In this document: one piece after another, positions 26,341 to 34,652 of the stretch
Layout of the letters: the number at the start of each line of letters is the position of its first letter
Position numbering within the stretch: the first letter of the stretch is position 1
Assembly (NCBI RefSeq): GCF_040049215.1
Contig: NZ_JBDZDN010000004.1
Coordinates: forward strand, 372,001 to 436,000
DNA from: Mesorhizobium_K sp040049215
Lineage (GTDB): Bacteria; Pseudomonadota; Alphaproteobacteria; Rhizobiales; Rhizobiaceae
Reading direction: 5' to 3'
Length of the DNA stretch: 64,000 nt
Position numbers and translations under genes: made by a program
The notes under the pieces: generated by a model
The model's database searches: none
The model's input: only the letters and a program-made list of their open reading frames with translations
Told to the model about the DNA's origin: nothing

Positions 26341-26826
26341 TCATTTGCGGATCGCCGATGTCACGGACTCGATGACCTCGGTCGCCATCTTGAATTCCTT
26401 GTCGCGACTGGAGATGCCGTGGCGTTTGGCGATGTAGCCGAAGTCCGTATAGGCGGCATACACCGAACCGTCTTTGGTCTGGTACACGAGCACCCGGACT
26501 GGCCAATCGAGGCCGGCCTCGGGGTTGGCGGTGATGAACGTCGTGCCGAGCGCCGGGTTACCGAACATGACCAGTTTCGAAGGGGCGACCTTGTTGCCGG
26601 CGGCGTTGCCCAGCCTCGACTGGTCGATGACACCGAACAGCTTTATGCCCTTCTTGGCCACATCCTTCTTGATGCGCGCGACGGTCTCGGTGACTGAATA
26701 GCTGCTCTTCACCGTTACGACGCCGTTTGACGGATTGGCGCCGGCCGAGCTCATGGTCAGTGGGATCGCAATAGCCATCAGGCCCGCGACAAGTATGGAT
26801 TTGAACGACTTCATTGCCATCTTCAT
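26341..26826 (-). CDS. DUF302 domain-containing exported protein
   Basis: 161 aa. The ATG at 26826 has GGAG at a good distance and gives a clear signal peptide (KSFKSILVAGLMAIAIPLTM, cleavage around AGA-NP). The mature part is a DUF302 domain (TETVARIKKDVAKKGIKLFG, then ATEVIESVTSAI). DUF302 proteins are small periplasmic or cytoplasmic proteins of unknown biochemical role, often linked to stress or metal and sulfur contexts. The gene is separated from the MFS gene upstream by about 100 bases. Confidence 0.82.
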   Translation of the reverse strand: MKMAMKSFKSILVAGLMAIAIPLTMSSAGANPSNGVVTVKSSYSVTETVARIKKDVAKKGIKLFGVIDQSRLGNAAGNKVAPSKLVMFGNPALGTTFITANPEAGLDWPVRVLVYQTKDGSVYAAYTDFGYIAKRHGISSRDKEFKMATEVIESVTSAIRK

Positions 26827-26927
26827 TTCTCCTGATTGAGACCGGTCGGATGACCGAATGCGTTGAGTATGAAGCCGCAGCACGGGCTTGAATAATGCCG
26901 TTGCCGGCGTGAATCGATGAGTGCTGA

Positions 26928-28127
26928 TTATCGCTCGGGAACATTCAGCAGCCGTGCGATCGCCGCCGCCAGCGCAAGCGCCGCCACAAGTACGACCACG
27001 CATGCCATCCAGCCCAACCGATCAAAGACCTGTCCCAGCACCAGGCTGCCGACGAGCCCGCCCGAATAATACGACGCAAGGTAGATTCCGCTCGCAACCG
27101 CCCGATCCCGCTTTGCCGTGCGACTGACATGGCCAGTGGCAATCGCCTGCGCGAGGAATGTGCCAACCGCCACCAAAGCGAGACCCGTGAGGACAACCCC
27201 CAAATTCGTGCTGAGGAGGGCTATCACGCCCGCGATGGCAAGCCCAAGCGTGATGGCGATGCCCTTGCCTGGGCCGACCCGCATGGCCACGCGTGCGGCC
27301 AGCGGAGTGGTCAACATGGATGGCAGGAACACCAGATAGACCAGACCCAGCGCCATCGGCGAGAGTGATAACGGCTCTGCCACCAGGTGAAAATTCACGT
27401 AGGTATAGGTGCCGATGAACACGAACAGGATCAGGAAGCCTATTGCAAACGTGATCCTCAATTCGCGATGCGCCAGGTGAGCCTTCCATGCGCCGACCGA
27501 CGATGCCGTACCCATGGAAACGGACATTGACCGCTCCGTCTTCTTCAGTGCGAAGAAGACAAGAACTCCGCCGGCGATGTTCAGGGCCGCGAAGGTGACG
27601 AAATTGATTGGCACGCCGAAGGAATCCGCCACGGCGGCGGAGAGAATGCGGCCGAAGAAATTGCTTGCGACATTGCCGGTCACATAGGCTGCAAGCGCAC
27701 CTGTCGCCATCGATGGAGAAAAATGCTCCGCAAGGTAGGCGACCGTCAGGGTGAAGGCGGCGGACATGCAGAGGCCCTGCGCGATCCTCAGCATTGCGAA
27801 GACGGCGATGTTGTCGGTGATGGAGAGCAGGAGTGTCGGGATCGCCAGAACGACTAGGCTCATCCAGATTCCGTTCCGGCGATCAATATCCCGGGCAAAT
27901 AGCGCGATCGCCAATCCGGATACGGCCATGCCGAAGGTGCTCGCATTGACGGCAAATCCCATGGTCGCACGGCTGACGCCGAATCGCTCGACCAGCGAAG
28001 GCAGGATCGCCTGCGCCGCAAACAGATCGACCAGCGTCAGGAAGGCGATCAGTGTTATAAGGGCAAACCGCGCGGTGTCGGCGGCAATCGTGCGGGCGTT
28101 CCGCACGGCCGGATCCATGATCGTCAT
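26928..28127 (-). CDS. MFS transporter (Bcr/YnfM-like efflux type)
   Basis: 399-aa major facilitator with 12 predicted helices. After the first helix (FALITLIAFLTLVDLFAAQA) come an LVERFGVSRATMGFAVNAST motif and the DRRNG cytoplasmic loop between helices 2 and 3, as in YnfM/AraJ-type proton-driven exporters. The ATG at 28127 is preceded by GGAGATTTCAG. It is likely an efflux or exchange pump for a small molecule; substrate unknown. It lies downstream of the secreted cupin gene on the same strand, with a strong hairpin between. Confidence 0.85.
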   Translation of the reverse strand: MTIMDPAVRNARTIAADTARFALITLIAFLTLVDLFAAQAILPSLVERFGVSRATMGFAVNASTFGMAVSGLAIALFARDIDRRNGIWMSLVVLAIPTLLLSITDNIAVFAMLRIAQGLCMSAAFTLTVAYLAEHFSPSMATGALAAYVTGNVASNFFGRILSAAVADSFGVPINFVTFAALNIAGGVLVFFALKKTERSMSVSMGTASSVGAWKAHLAHRELRITFAIGFLILFVFIGTYTYVNFHLVAEPLSLSPMALGLVYLVFLPSMLTTPLAARVAMRVGPGKGIAITLGLAIAGVIALLSTNLGVVLTGLALVAVGTFLAQAIATGHVSRTAKRDRAVASGIYLASYYSGGLVGSLVLGQVFDRLGWMACVVVLVAALALAAAIARLLNVPER

Positions 28128-28148
28128 CTGAAATCTCCAGGCCAAGGC

Positions 28149-28176
28149 GCTCCCGGCTGCTGAGACGGCCGGGAGC
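28149..28176 (-). other. Stem-loop between cupin and MFS genes
   Basis: A 9-bp perfect stem (GCTCCCGGC / GCCGGGAGC) with a 10-base loop lies 22 bases upstream of the MFS start. No T-run follows on the minus strand, so it may be a weak terminator or a processing element that lowers MFS expression relative to the cupin gene. Confidence 0.45.
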
Positions 28177-28203
28177 GGTGTTGCTGTGGGGAGGATGCGG
28201 CGC

Positions 28204-28704
28204 CTACATCGCCTCGTCGTGATCAGCCTCGGGCGATACGATGTCGGCCGAATAGAGCACGGCGACGCTGCTGCCGTTGTTTTTCCACCAGTGCGACAGG
28301 GCGCCGAATTCCGCCGTCACCTCGCTCGTCTTGTGCTCGATCGGCACCTTGCAGGTGCTGCGGTACTCCGTGATCGAACCTTCGACGACGAGGATGCTCG
28401 CCGGACGCGCCTCGTGCGAATGCCACGGCACCACGCCGCCCGGCTGCACGACAAGCTTGCGCATGCGCAGCATGCTGCCCTTCCATGCATCCCCCTTCGA
28501 GGAAAGGTCGATCGACGAAAGCACGTCGTCGGTCACGCCGGACGGCATGGTGGCGCCCGGCTCCATGGCATTCTGCGCAACCTGGTCGGCGGGGCATTCG
28601 CCGGCGAAGGCCGGGCCAGCCTGGATAGCGGCAGCGCCGGCGAGCACGCCGAGCACCACGGCGATGTCGAACTTGGCGCGGCGGGCAGTCAGTTTCAAAG
28701 TCAT
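28204..28704 (-). CDS. Secreted cupin-domain protein
   Basis: 166 aa. Start at 28704 (AAGGAGAAAGCTC before ATG) yields a signal peptide (ending about AFA-GEC). The mature protein has one cupin barrel: metal-type histidines in PWHSHEARPASILVVEG and the second-motif region EFGALSHWWKNNG. Cupins of this kind bind small ligands or metals outside the cytoplasm; no enzyme class is assignable. Two cysteines (in GECPADQ and STCKV) may form a disulfide. It is on the same strand as the MFS and DUF302 genes and downstream of a LysR gene. Confidence 0.8.
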   Translation of the reverse strand: MTLKLTARRAKFDIAVVLGVLAGAAAIQAGPAFAGECPADQVAQNAMEPGATMPSGVTDDVLSSIDLSSKGDAWKGSMLRMRKLVVQPGGVVPWHSHEARPASILVVEGSITEYRSTCKVPIEHKTSEVTAEFGALSHWWKNNGSSVAVLYSADIVSPEADHDEAM

Positions 28705-28843
28705 GAGCTTTCTCCTTTGTCGACCCCGGCCGGACGGCCCTCGGGGCAATGGAGAAAGTCTGCGCGCCTGCGGCTTCCAAGAGAAATGCCAGGTGCTTCT
28801 GAAATCGATAGCCTAGCGGTATGGCAGGTGTGACGCGACCAGC

Positions 28844-29761
28844 TCAGGCTGCCGGCGACAGCCTGAGCTGCGGCTGCGCGCCGCCTTCCGCCCAGTTGTA
28901 GGATTTGACGGCGCTGACGAAAGTGGAGACCGCCGGCGAAAAACGGCGACCCGCAACGGTGACCAGCGAGATCTCTCGCACGACCTCTGGATCGGTCACC
29001 GCACGCACCTGCAGACCTGGGATCGCCGCGCTGTATTCTGGCAGGAAGCAGATGCCAAGACCGCCGACCACCATATTCTGGATCCAGTCTTCCCGTTCGC
29101 TGGAGTAGGACACATGCAGGTTCACGCCCCGCGCATTGCATATGTCCGACAGGTGATCCCAGTATTCGCAGTTCATGCGGCGCAGATAGATCTCGCCGTC
29201 GATCGCCTCGACAGGCACGACATCGAGCTGGGCAAGGCGATGTCCTGGCGGGAATGCCAGCATGAAGCGCTCGCGAAACAGCGGCGTAACGTCGAAACGC
29301 TCCGGAAAGCGCTCGCTGGAGGCCATTATGGCGACATCTATCTCGCCGGTCTCCAGCAGGTTGGACAGCCGGTCCGGAACTCCTTCGACCAACTGCAACT
29401 GAATGCCCATGTGTCTGCGGTTGAACTCGGTAAGCAGGCCGGTGAAGCGCCGCGGACCGATGGTGCACATGATGCCGACCTTGAGGTTGGCATCATTCAT
29501 GCAGAGGAAGCGTGAGGCTTCCTGACGTGCGCCGGACAGCTCGTCGAGCACCTGTTGGAAGCGGGGCCTCAGCAGCGCGCCGAGATCGGTGATGTGGGTC
29601 AGGTTGCGCTCACGGCGCAGCAACAGCCCTCCGACCTCGTCCTCGAGCTGCTGGATCGCCCTGCTCAGCGCCGGCTGGGTGACATGACATCGTTCTGCGG
29701 CACGCGTGAAGTTTCGCGTTTCACAGACGGCCAGGAAATAACGGATGTGATGTATGTCCAT
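28844..29761 (-). CDS. LysR family transcriptional regulator (first of two paralogues)
   Basis: 305 aa. LysR N-terminal winged helix (MDIHHIRYFLAVCETRNFTR, then ERCHVTQPALSRAIQQLEDE) and a substrate-binding-like sensor domain ending in LSLVTVAGRRFSP-type sequence. The ATG at 29761 is chosen because the HTH starts there; an ATG at 29833 would add 24 residues. It is divergent from the 3-hydroxybutyrate dehydrogenase gene (143-base gap), so it is a candidate regulator of bdhA-patatin and of the cupin-MFS genes. It closely resembles the LysR at 38690-39595 over the HTH. Confidence 0.9.
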   Translation of the reverse strand: MDIHHIRYFLAVCETRNFTRAAERCHVTQPALSRAIQQLEDEVGGLLLRRERNLTHITDLGALLRPRFQQVLDELSGARQEASRFLCMNDANLKVGIMCTIGPRRFTGLLTEFNRRHMGIQLQLVEGVPDRLSNLLETGEIDVAIMASSERFPERFDVTPLFRERFMLAFPPGHRLAQLDVVPVEAIDGEIYLRRMNCEYWDHLSDICNARGVNLHVSYSSEREDWIQNMVVGGLGICFLPEYSAAIPGLQVRAVTDPEVVREISLVTVAGRRFSPAVSTFVSAVKSYNWAEGGAQPQLRLSPAA

Positions 29762-29904
29762 GGCCGTTTCTAGCGCGCCAACGCGCGCGGCGCACAATGC
29801 AATTCGTGAATGAATACGATGCCCGACCGGCATTTCAGTCTCCGGCGCATGGCAGGCAGAGTCTCGTCAGATACCGCGTCGATGCGGCCAGATTGGAGAC
29901 AGAA

Positions 29905-30735
29905 ATGCTCACTATCAACAAATCCGAACCAATGCTTCAGACCGGTCGGCGACCACTCGAAGGCAGAACCGCGATCGTAACCGGCTCGACCAGCGGCATC
30001 GGCCTGGGCATTGCCCGCGCGCTTGCGACGAGCGGCGCCGCGGTCATGCTGAACGGATTTGGCGATCCGATGGAGATCGAGCGCCAGCGCATCGAGCTTG
30101 CCGACGAGAACGATGTCGATATCGCATATGACAGCGCCGACATGTCCAGCCGCGACGCCATCCACCTGATGGTCGAGCGCGCGGTCGCGCGATTCGGCCA
30201 GGTGGACATCGTCGTCAACAACGCTGGTATCCAGCATGTCGCGCCAATCGGCGAATTCCCCCAGGCAAAGTGGGACGCGATCCTGTCGATAAATCTCACT
30301 GCCGCCTTTCATCTCACCCAGGCGACGTTCGAACAGATGGCCGCGCGCGGCTATGGTCGCGTCATCAACGTCGCGTCGGCGCACGGCCTCATCGCGTCGC
30401 CCTTCAAGTCCGCTTATGTGGCGGCCAAGCACGGCATGATCGGCCTGACCAAGGTCGTGGCGCTGGAGGGGGCGGAGCGCGGCGTCACAGCGAACGCCAT
30501 TTGTCCCGGCTACGTCTGGACGCCGCTTGTCGAGAAACAGATCGACGATCAGGCGAAGTCGCACAACATCGCGCGCGACGCGGTGATCCGCGACGTTTTC
30601 CTGAAGGACCAGCCGACCCGGCGTTTCGCCACTGTCGAGGAACTGGGAGCGCTTGCCGTCTTCCTCTGCACCGACGCGGCAGCATCCATCACCGGTACGG
30701 CGTTGCCGGTCGACGGCGGTTGGACCGCCCACTGA
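29905..30735 (+). CDS. bdhA: 3-hydroxybutyrate dehydrogenase
   Basis: 276-aa SDR that interconverts D-3-hydroxybutyrate and acetoacetate with NAD, a step in PHB and ketone-body use. Cofactor motif TGSTSGIGLGIA, NNAG, VASAHG with the catalytic serine, and YVAAKHG with Tyr/Lys. The stretches SPFKSAYVAAKHGMIGLTKV and CPGYVWTPLVEKQIDDQAK are typical of bacterial BDH rather than of SDRs in general. ATG at 29905 with GGAGACAGAA before it. It is followed 23 bases later by a patatin gene; the two form an operon closed by a terminator at 31921. Confidence 0.88.
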   Translation: MLTINKSEPMLQTGRRPLEGRTAIVTGSTSGIGLGIARALATSGAAVMLNGFGDPMEIERQRIELADENDVDIAYDSADMSSRDAIHLMVERAVARFGQVDIVVNNAGIQHVAPIGEFPQAKWDAILSINLTAAFHLTQATFEQMAARGYGRVINVASAHGLIASPFKSAYVAAKHGMIGLTKVVALEGAERGVTANAICPGYVWTPLVEKQIDDQAKSHNIARDAVIRDVFLKDQPTRRFATVEELGALAVFLCTDAAASITGTALPVDGGWTAH

Positions 30736-30758
30736 ACGGCATGATCGGAGCAAAACCC

Positions 30759-31844
30759 ATGAACAAGCACGCCGACGTTCTGGAAATGACGGAACCTCAC
30801 GCCGAACCGGACATGCGCGCGCCGGCGCGCGGCAGGCGGACGCTCAACCTTGCGCTCCAGGGCGGCGGCGCCCACGGCGCCTTTGCATGGGGCGTGCTCG
30901 ACCGGCTGCTCGAGGAGGACAAGCTGTCCTTCGACGGCGTGGTCGCGACCAGCGCCGGCGCGATGAACGCCACCGTCCTGGCCTACGGACTGGTCGAGGG
31001 AGGCCGTCGCGGCGCTCAGAAGGCGCTTGCCAACTTCTGGCGGCGTGTCAGCCATGCATCCGCGTTCAGCCCGCTGCAGCCTAGCTTGCTCGACCGCGCG
31101 ACCGGTCAGCGCTCGTTGGAGTTTTCACCAGCCTTCATGATGTTCGACATGGTGACTCGGCTGATGTCGCCCTACCAGTTCAACCCGATGAACTTCAACC
31201 CGCTGCGCGGAGTGCTCGAACAGTCGGTCGATTTGGACGCTGTTCGCGCCGCCCGCTGTTCGCTGAAGCTCAACATCTGCGCGACCAACGTACGCACCGG
31301 CAAGATAAAGGTTTTCGCCAACGACGAAATCTCGATCGATGCGATCATGGCGTCGGCCTGCCTACCGTTCCTCTTCCAGGCCGTCGAGATCGACGGCGAG
31401 GCCTATTGGGACGGCGGCTACATGGGCAATCCGGCGATCTTTCCGCTTATCTATTCGTGCGGCACTCCGGACGTTCTTGTCGTTCACATCAACCCCATCG
31501 AGCGTACGGAACTGCCGCACTCGGCGATGGAGATCCTCAATCGCATCAACGAGATCAGTTTCAACTCATCATTGCTGCGCGAGATGCGGGCCATCGCCTT
31601 CGTCACCAAGCTGATCGATTCTGAAGCCGGCAAGAATCTCGACCTGAAGCGCATCTTCGTACACGGGGTCTCCGACGACGAAACGATGAGGAAGCTCAGT
31701 GTTTCCAGCAAGCTGAACGCCGACTGGGGCGCACTGACTGACCTGCGCGACCGTGGCCGCGCCAAGGCCGATGAATGGATCGAAGCGAACTACAACCATA
31801 TCGGCAAGCGATCGACGGTCGACATACACCAGGCCTATCTCTGA
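30759..31844 (+). CDS. Patatin-like phospholipase family protein
   Basis: 361 aa. Oxyanion motif LQGGGAHGAFAWG (glycines 35-37), catalytic serine S65 in ATSAG and catalytic D218 in DGGYMGNP. The usual GxSxG is changed to AxSxG, the nucleophile being kept. Expected activity: acyl-ester hydrolysis, cytoplasmic or membrane-associated (no signal peptide). It sits in an operon with bdhA; many alphaproteobacteria pair the two, which suggests a role near PHB granules or their lipid/3-hydroxyacid products, unproven. ATG at 30759 has CGGAG upstream. Confidence 0.85.
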   Translation: MNKHADVLEMTEPHAEPDMRAPARGRRTLNLALQGGGAHGAFAWGVLDRLLEEDKLSFDGVVATSAGAMNATVLAYGLVEGGRRGAQKALANFWRRVSHASAFSPLQPSLLDRATGQRSLEFSPAFMMFDMVTRLMSPYQFNPMNFNPLRGVLEQSVDLDAVRAARCSLKLNICATNVRTGKIKVFANDEISIDAIMASACLPFLFQAVEIDGEAYWDGGYMGNPAIFPLIYSCGTPDVLVVHINPIERTELPHSAMEILNRINEISFNSSLLREMRAIAFVTKLIDSEAGKNLDLKRIFVHGVSDDETMRKLSVSSKLNADWGALTDLRDRGRAKADEWIEANYNHIGKRSTVDIHQAYL

Positions 31845-31920
31845 ATTCCCTGGCGCCGGCATCCATCGCCCCTTCTGGATGCAGGCTGAAGGATCGGCAC
31901 GCCTCTGCCGGTCCTTGACG

Positions 31921-31955
31921 GCCCTCCGGTTCACCCCGCCGGAGGGCCCTTTTTC
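31921..31955 (+). terminator. Rho-independent terminator after bdhA-patatin
   Basis: A perfect 10-bp GC-rich stem (GGCCCTCCGG / CCGGAGGGCC) with a 9-base loop followed by C and five T. It lies 76 bases after the patatin stop and before the bufferin cassette, so the two operons are transcriptionally separate. Confidence 0.88.
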
Positions 31956-32083
31956 ATGCACCACCCGCGGATAGCGCGGACCTATCGAAACGATGCCGAC
32001 ACAGCATTTCAGTGCGAGCTGCGGATGGAGGACAGTGCCTGGACGGCAGATCGCCGATCAACGCAAAACAAAGGAGATTTGTG

Positions 32084-32353
32084 ATGTTCAACACCCGGAC
32101 TCTCATCGGATCAGCGCTCGCCGCGGCGACCTCGCTCGGCGCTGCCGGAGCATTGGCCGGCCCGGCCGCACAGCCCGAATTCTCGTTCGAAAAGTGCTAC
32201 GGCGTGGTCAAGGCGGCACAGAATGACTGCCAGACGGCGACGCATTCCTGCGCCGGCACGTCGACCGCCGACAACCAGCCCGACGCCTGGATCTATGTGC
32301 CCGCCGGCACCTGCGCCAAGCTCGCCGGCGGCAGCACCGAGCCCAAAGCCTGA
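32084..32353 (+). CDS. bufA: Bufferin-type RiPP precursor, DUF2282 (BufA1-like)
   Basis: 89 aa. Start at 32084 with AAGGAGATTTGTG upstream. A long signal peptide (TLIGSALAAATSLGAAGALA) is followed by a short mature peptide with four cysteines: C38 in FEKCYGVVK, C49 in QNDCQ, C56 in THSCAG and C77 in AGTCAKL, the DUF2282 pattern. In bufferins such cysteines are converted to thiooxazole-type heterocycles by an MNIO enzyme and the product binds copper in the periplasm. The next two genes are that enzyme and its partner, so the assignment is well supported by context; modification itself is inferred. Confidence 0.85.
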   Translation: MFNTRTLIGSALAAATSLGAAGALAGPAAQPEFSFEKCYGVVKAAQNDCQTATHSCAGTSTADNQPDAWIYVPAGTCAKLAGGSTEPKA

Positions 32354-32392
32354 CCTACTCCCCCGCAAGAAGAAGCCCCAAGGAGCAGACCG

Positions 32393-33406
32393 ATGTCTGG
32401 CACGTTCCCTCCCCTCGCCATACCCAACGCGGCAGGCATCGGTCTCAGATCCGCTCACATTGCGGGAATGCTCAGCAAGCGGCCATCGGCCGGCTGGCTT
32501 GAAGTGCACGCGGAAAACTACATGGGAAATTCCGCCGCGGTCGACGCACTGGAAACTCTGCGCGAAATCTATCCGTTGTCGGTACATGGCGTCGGGCTTT
32601 CGCTGGGGAGCGCCGGCGGCCTCGATCCCGATCACCTGGAGCGTCTACGCCGTGTGTGCGAACGCTTCCAGCCGGATCTGGTCTCCGAGCATCTAGCCTG
32701 GAGCGTCGCCGACGGCGCGTATCTGAACGATCTGTTGCCGCTTCGCTACGACGAGACGGCGCTCGCTATCGTGGCGCGCAACGTCGATCATCTGCAGATG
32801 ACGCTGAAGCGTCAGGTGTTGATCGAGAATCTGTCGGCCTACATCGCCTTCGCCGACTCCACGATGACCGAGGGGGAATTCCTCGCCGCACTGGTGCGGC
32901 ACACGGGTTGCGGCCTGCTGCTCGACGTGAACAACGTTTACGTGTCGGCCCACAACCTCGGTTTCGACGCCACAGCGTTCATCGACAAGCTTCCCGCCGA
33001 TGCGATCGGCGAAATCCACCTCGCAGGCCATGCGGTCAACGAGGTCGGTGAGGACACGGTGCTGATCGACGATCACGGCTCGCGCGTGCCACCAGCCGTC
33101 TGGTCCCTCTACACCGCGGCGATAGAGAAGCTCGGCCGCCGGCCCACGCTCATCGAATGGGACAGCGACGTTCCGCCGCTCGATGTGCTGCTTGGCGAGG
33201 CCATGTGGGCCGACATGTTGGCGCAACTCGTCGAGTTCCGCGTCCGGCCGCGTCCGACCCGCATCCCCGCGACGCGGAGCATGGCGCTGAAGAACGAAGC
33301 CGCGCATCCCGTCCGCATGCCGGTGCTTGCGGCCTTCGAGACTATCAAGCCCAACCGGCATGTTCAGGACTATCAGTTCAGGAGGAACAATCATGCTCTC
33401 GCTTGA
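32393..33406 (+). CDS. bufB: MNIO enzyme, DUF692 family (BufB-like)
   Basis: 337-aa TIM-barrel protein of the multinuclear non-heme iron oxidative enzymes (DUF692/MbnB relatives). Metal-ligand candidates along the barrel: HAENYM, VHGVGLSLGS, VSEHLAWS, LLDVNNVYVS, EIHLAGHA and LIEWDSD. It would modify cysteines of the adjacent precursor. It lies 39 bases after bufA, and its end overlaps the next gene by 14 bases. The C-terminal ~50 residues, rich in Arg and Pro (RVRPRPTRIPATRSM), extend beyond the barrel. Confidence 0.9.
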   Translation: MSGTFPPLAIPNAAGIGLRSAHIAGMLSKRPSAGWLEVHAENYMGNSAAVDALETLREIYPLSVHGVGLSLGSAGGLDPDHLERLRRVCERFQPDLVSEHLAWSVADGAYLNDLLPLRYDETALAIVARNVDHLQMTLKRQVLIENLSAYIAFADSTMTEGEFLAALVRHTGCGLLLDVNNVYVSAHNLGFDATAFIDKLPADAIGEIHLAGHAVNEVGEDTVLIDDHGSRVPPAVWSLYTAAIEKLGRRPTLIEWDSDVPPLDVLLGEAMWADMLAQLVEFRVRPRPTRIPATRSMALKNEAAHPVRMPVLAAFETIKPNRHVQDYQFRRNNHALA

Positions 33407-34181
33407 AGGCTTGCAGAAGGCTGTCGCACGTTCCGTGCTCGGTCATGCCGCGCTTGGCCTGTCGCCGCTTATGGCGTCTGGCGCGGCCGATCCCTATCGC
33501 CGTATGCGCATCTACCAGAACAACACCCGGTCGACGTTGACCGCGACTCTGAAGACGGTCTTTCCCGTGACGGTGCGGCTGGTCGACGAGCGCTTCTTCG
33601 GTTACGCCGCGAACGAATTCATCCGCACCAATCCACCGAATGAGCCACGGCTCGTTCGGTACGGCGCCGACTTTCCCGCCTTCCTGCGGACGTTCAAGGG
33701 ACTCGAGGATCTTCCCTTCGTTTCCGAGGTCGCGCGTCTTGAGTGGGCGATCGCGGAGGCGCTCGATGAGGCGTCTTTGCCTGCGGTGCCGATCGCCGCG
33801 CTGAATGGCAACGCCGCCGAGACTCCGGAACTGGTTTTGCAGCCGTCGTTGCGCCTAGTGATTTCGCACTGGCCGGTGCTGGCGATCTGGTCGGCGCACC
33901 AGGACGGGGGAGCCCCGACGTGTGGATGGCATCGCAGGCCGGAGCGCATCGCGCTGTGGCGCACCGGCGACAACATCCGTTTCTCAAAGCTTTCCGGAGC
34001 CGAGTTTTCGTTCCGCTACTCGCTCGCACACGGCCACGGCCTCGACAAGGCCGTCTCCCGAGCCCTCACGCATGAGCCGATGTTCGATTTGACGGGCTCG
34101 CTCGTCCGCCTCTTTGGCGACGGCCTCGTGTCACGCGTTCGTTTCGATGACTTCCACCAGATCGAAGGATTGCCGCAATGA
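33393..34181 (+). CDS. bufC: DUF2063 partner protein of the MNIO enzyme (BufC-like)
   Basis: 262 aa. N-terminal DUF2063 domain (MASGAADPYRRMRIYQNNTR, then TLTATLKTVFPVTVRLVDE), the region that in MNIO systems recognises the precursor leader and presents it to the enzyme; DUF2063 proteins are often mis-labelled DNA-binding. ATG at 33393 has AGGAGGAACAAT before it and overlaps bufB. The C-terminal half (RPERIALWRTGDNIRFSKLS) is less conserved in appearance. Its stop overlaps the DoxX gene by 4 bases. Confidence 0.87.
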   Translation: MLSLEGLQKAVARSVLGHAALGLSPLMASGAADPYRRMRIYQNNTRSTLTATLKTVFPVTVRLVDERFFGYAANEFIRTNPPNEPRLVRYGADFPAFLRTFKGLEDLPFVSEVARLEWAIAEALDEASLPAVPIAALNGNAAETPELVLQPSLRLVISHWPVLAIWSAHQDGGAPTCGWHRRPERIALWRTGDNIRFSKLSGAEFSFRYSLAHGHGLDKAVSRALTHEPMFDLTGSLVRLFGDGLVSRVRFDDFHQIEGLPQ

Positions 34182-34651
34182 CCATGATCAATCACATGCC
34201 GGCGTCTGGTCTCGCCGCCATGATCGTCCGTTACCGCCGCCTCGTCGCATATGCCGACGCGATCCCGCTATCGCTCGCTCAACTCGCCGGTCGAGTGGCG
34301 GTCGGCCTTGTATTCTGGCAGTCGGGGCAGACGAAACTGGCGTCCTGGCCGGTTACCCTGCAGCTCTTCGCCTACGAGTACAGGCTTCCCATTATCGATC
34401 CCGCTGTGGCCGCTCCACTCGCCACGGGAGCGGAAATCCTGGGTTCGCTGCTGCTGATTACGGGTCTCTTCGCCCGCTTCGGAGCGCTTGTCCTGCTCGG
34501 GGTCACGGCAACAATCCAGATTTTCGTCTTCCCATCGCATTGGGCCGAACATCTGCTCTGGGCGTCTGTCCTGCTTCTCGTACTTGCACGCGGCGCGGGA
34601 GCCGTGTCGCTCGACAAAGTCGCCTGCACACTCGCCGGACACAGAGGCTGA
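34178..34651 (+). CDS. DoxX family membrane protein
   Basis: 157 aa, four predicted helices. The family core is visible from residue 30 on (LAGRVAVGLVFWQSGQTKLA, then LATGAEILGSLLLITGLFA). DoxX proteins accompany bufferin and MbnB-type cassettes and are thought to act in redox or sulfur chemistry at the membrane. Overlaps bufC by 4 bases and is followed one base later by the NDH-2 start, so it links the RiPP genes with the respiratory enzyme. Confidence 0.85.
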   Translation: MTMINHMPASGLAAMIVRYRRLVAYADAIPLSLAQLAGRVAVGLVFWQSGQTKLASWPVTLQLFAYEYRLPIIDPAVAAPLATGAEILGSLLLITGLFARFGALVLLGVTATIQIFVFPSHWAEHLLWASVLLLVLARGAGAVSLDKVACTLAGHRG

Positions 34652-34652
34652 C

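Noticed and set aside
30270..30758. Upstream extension of the patatin frame into bdhA
   Set aside because: The frame is open by chance across bdhA; the conserved protein starts at 30759 with its own RBS.
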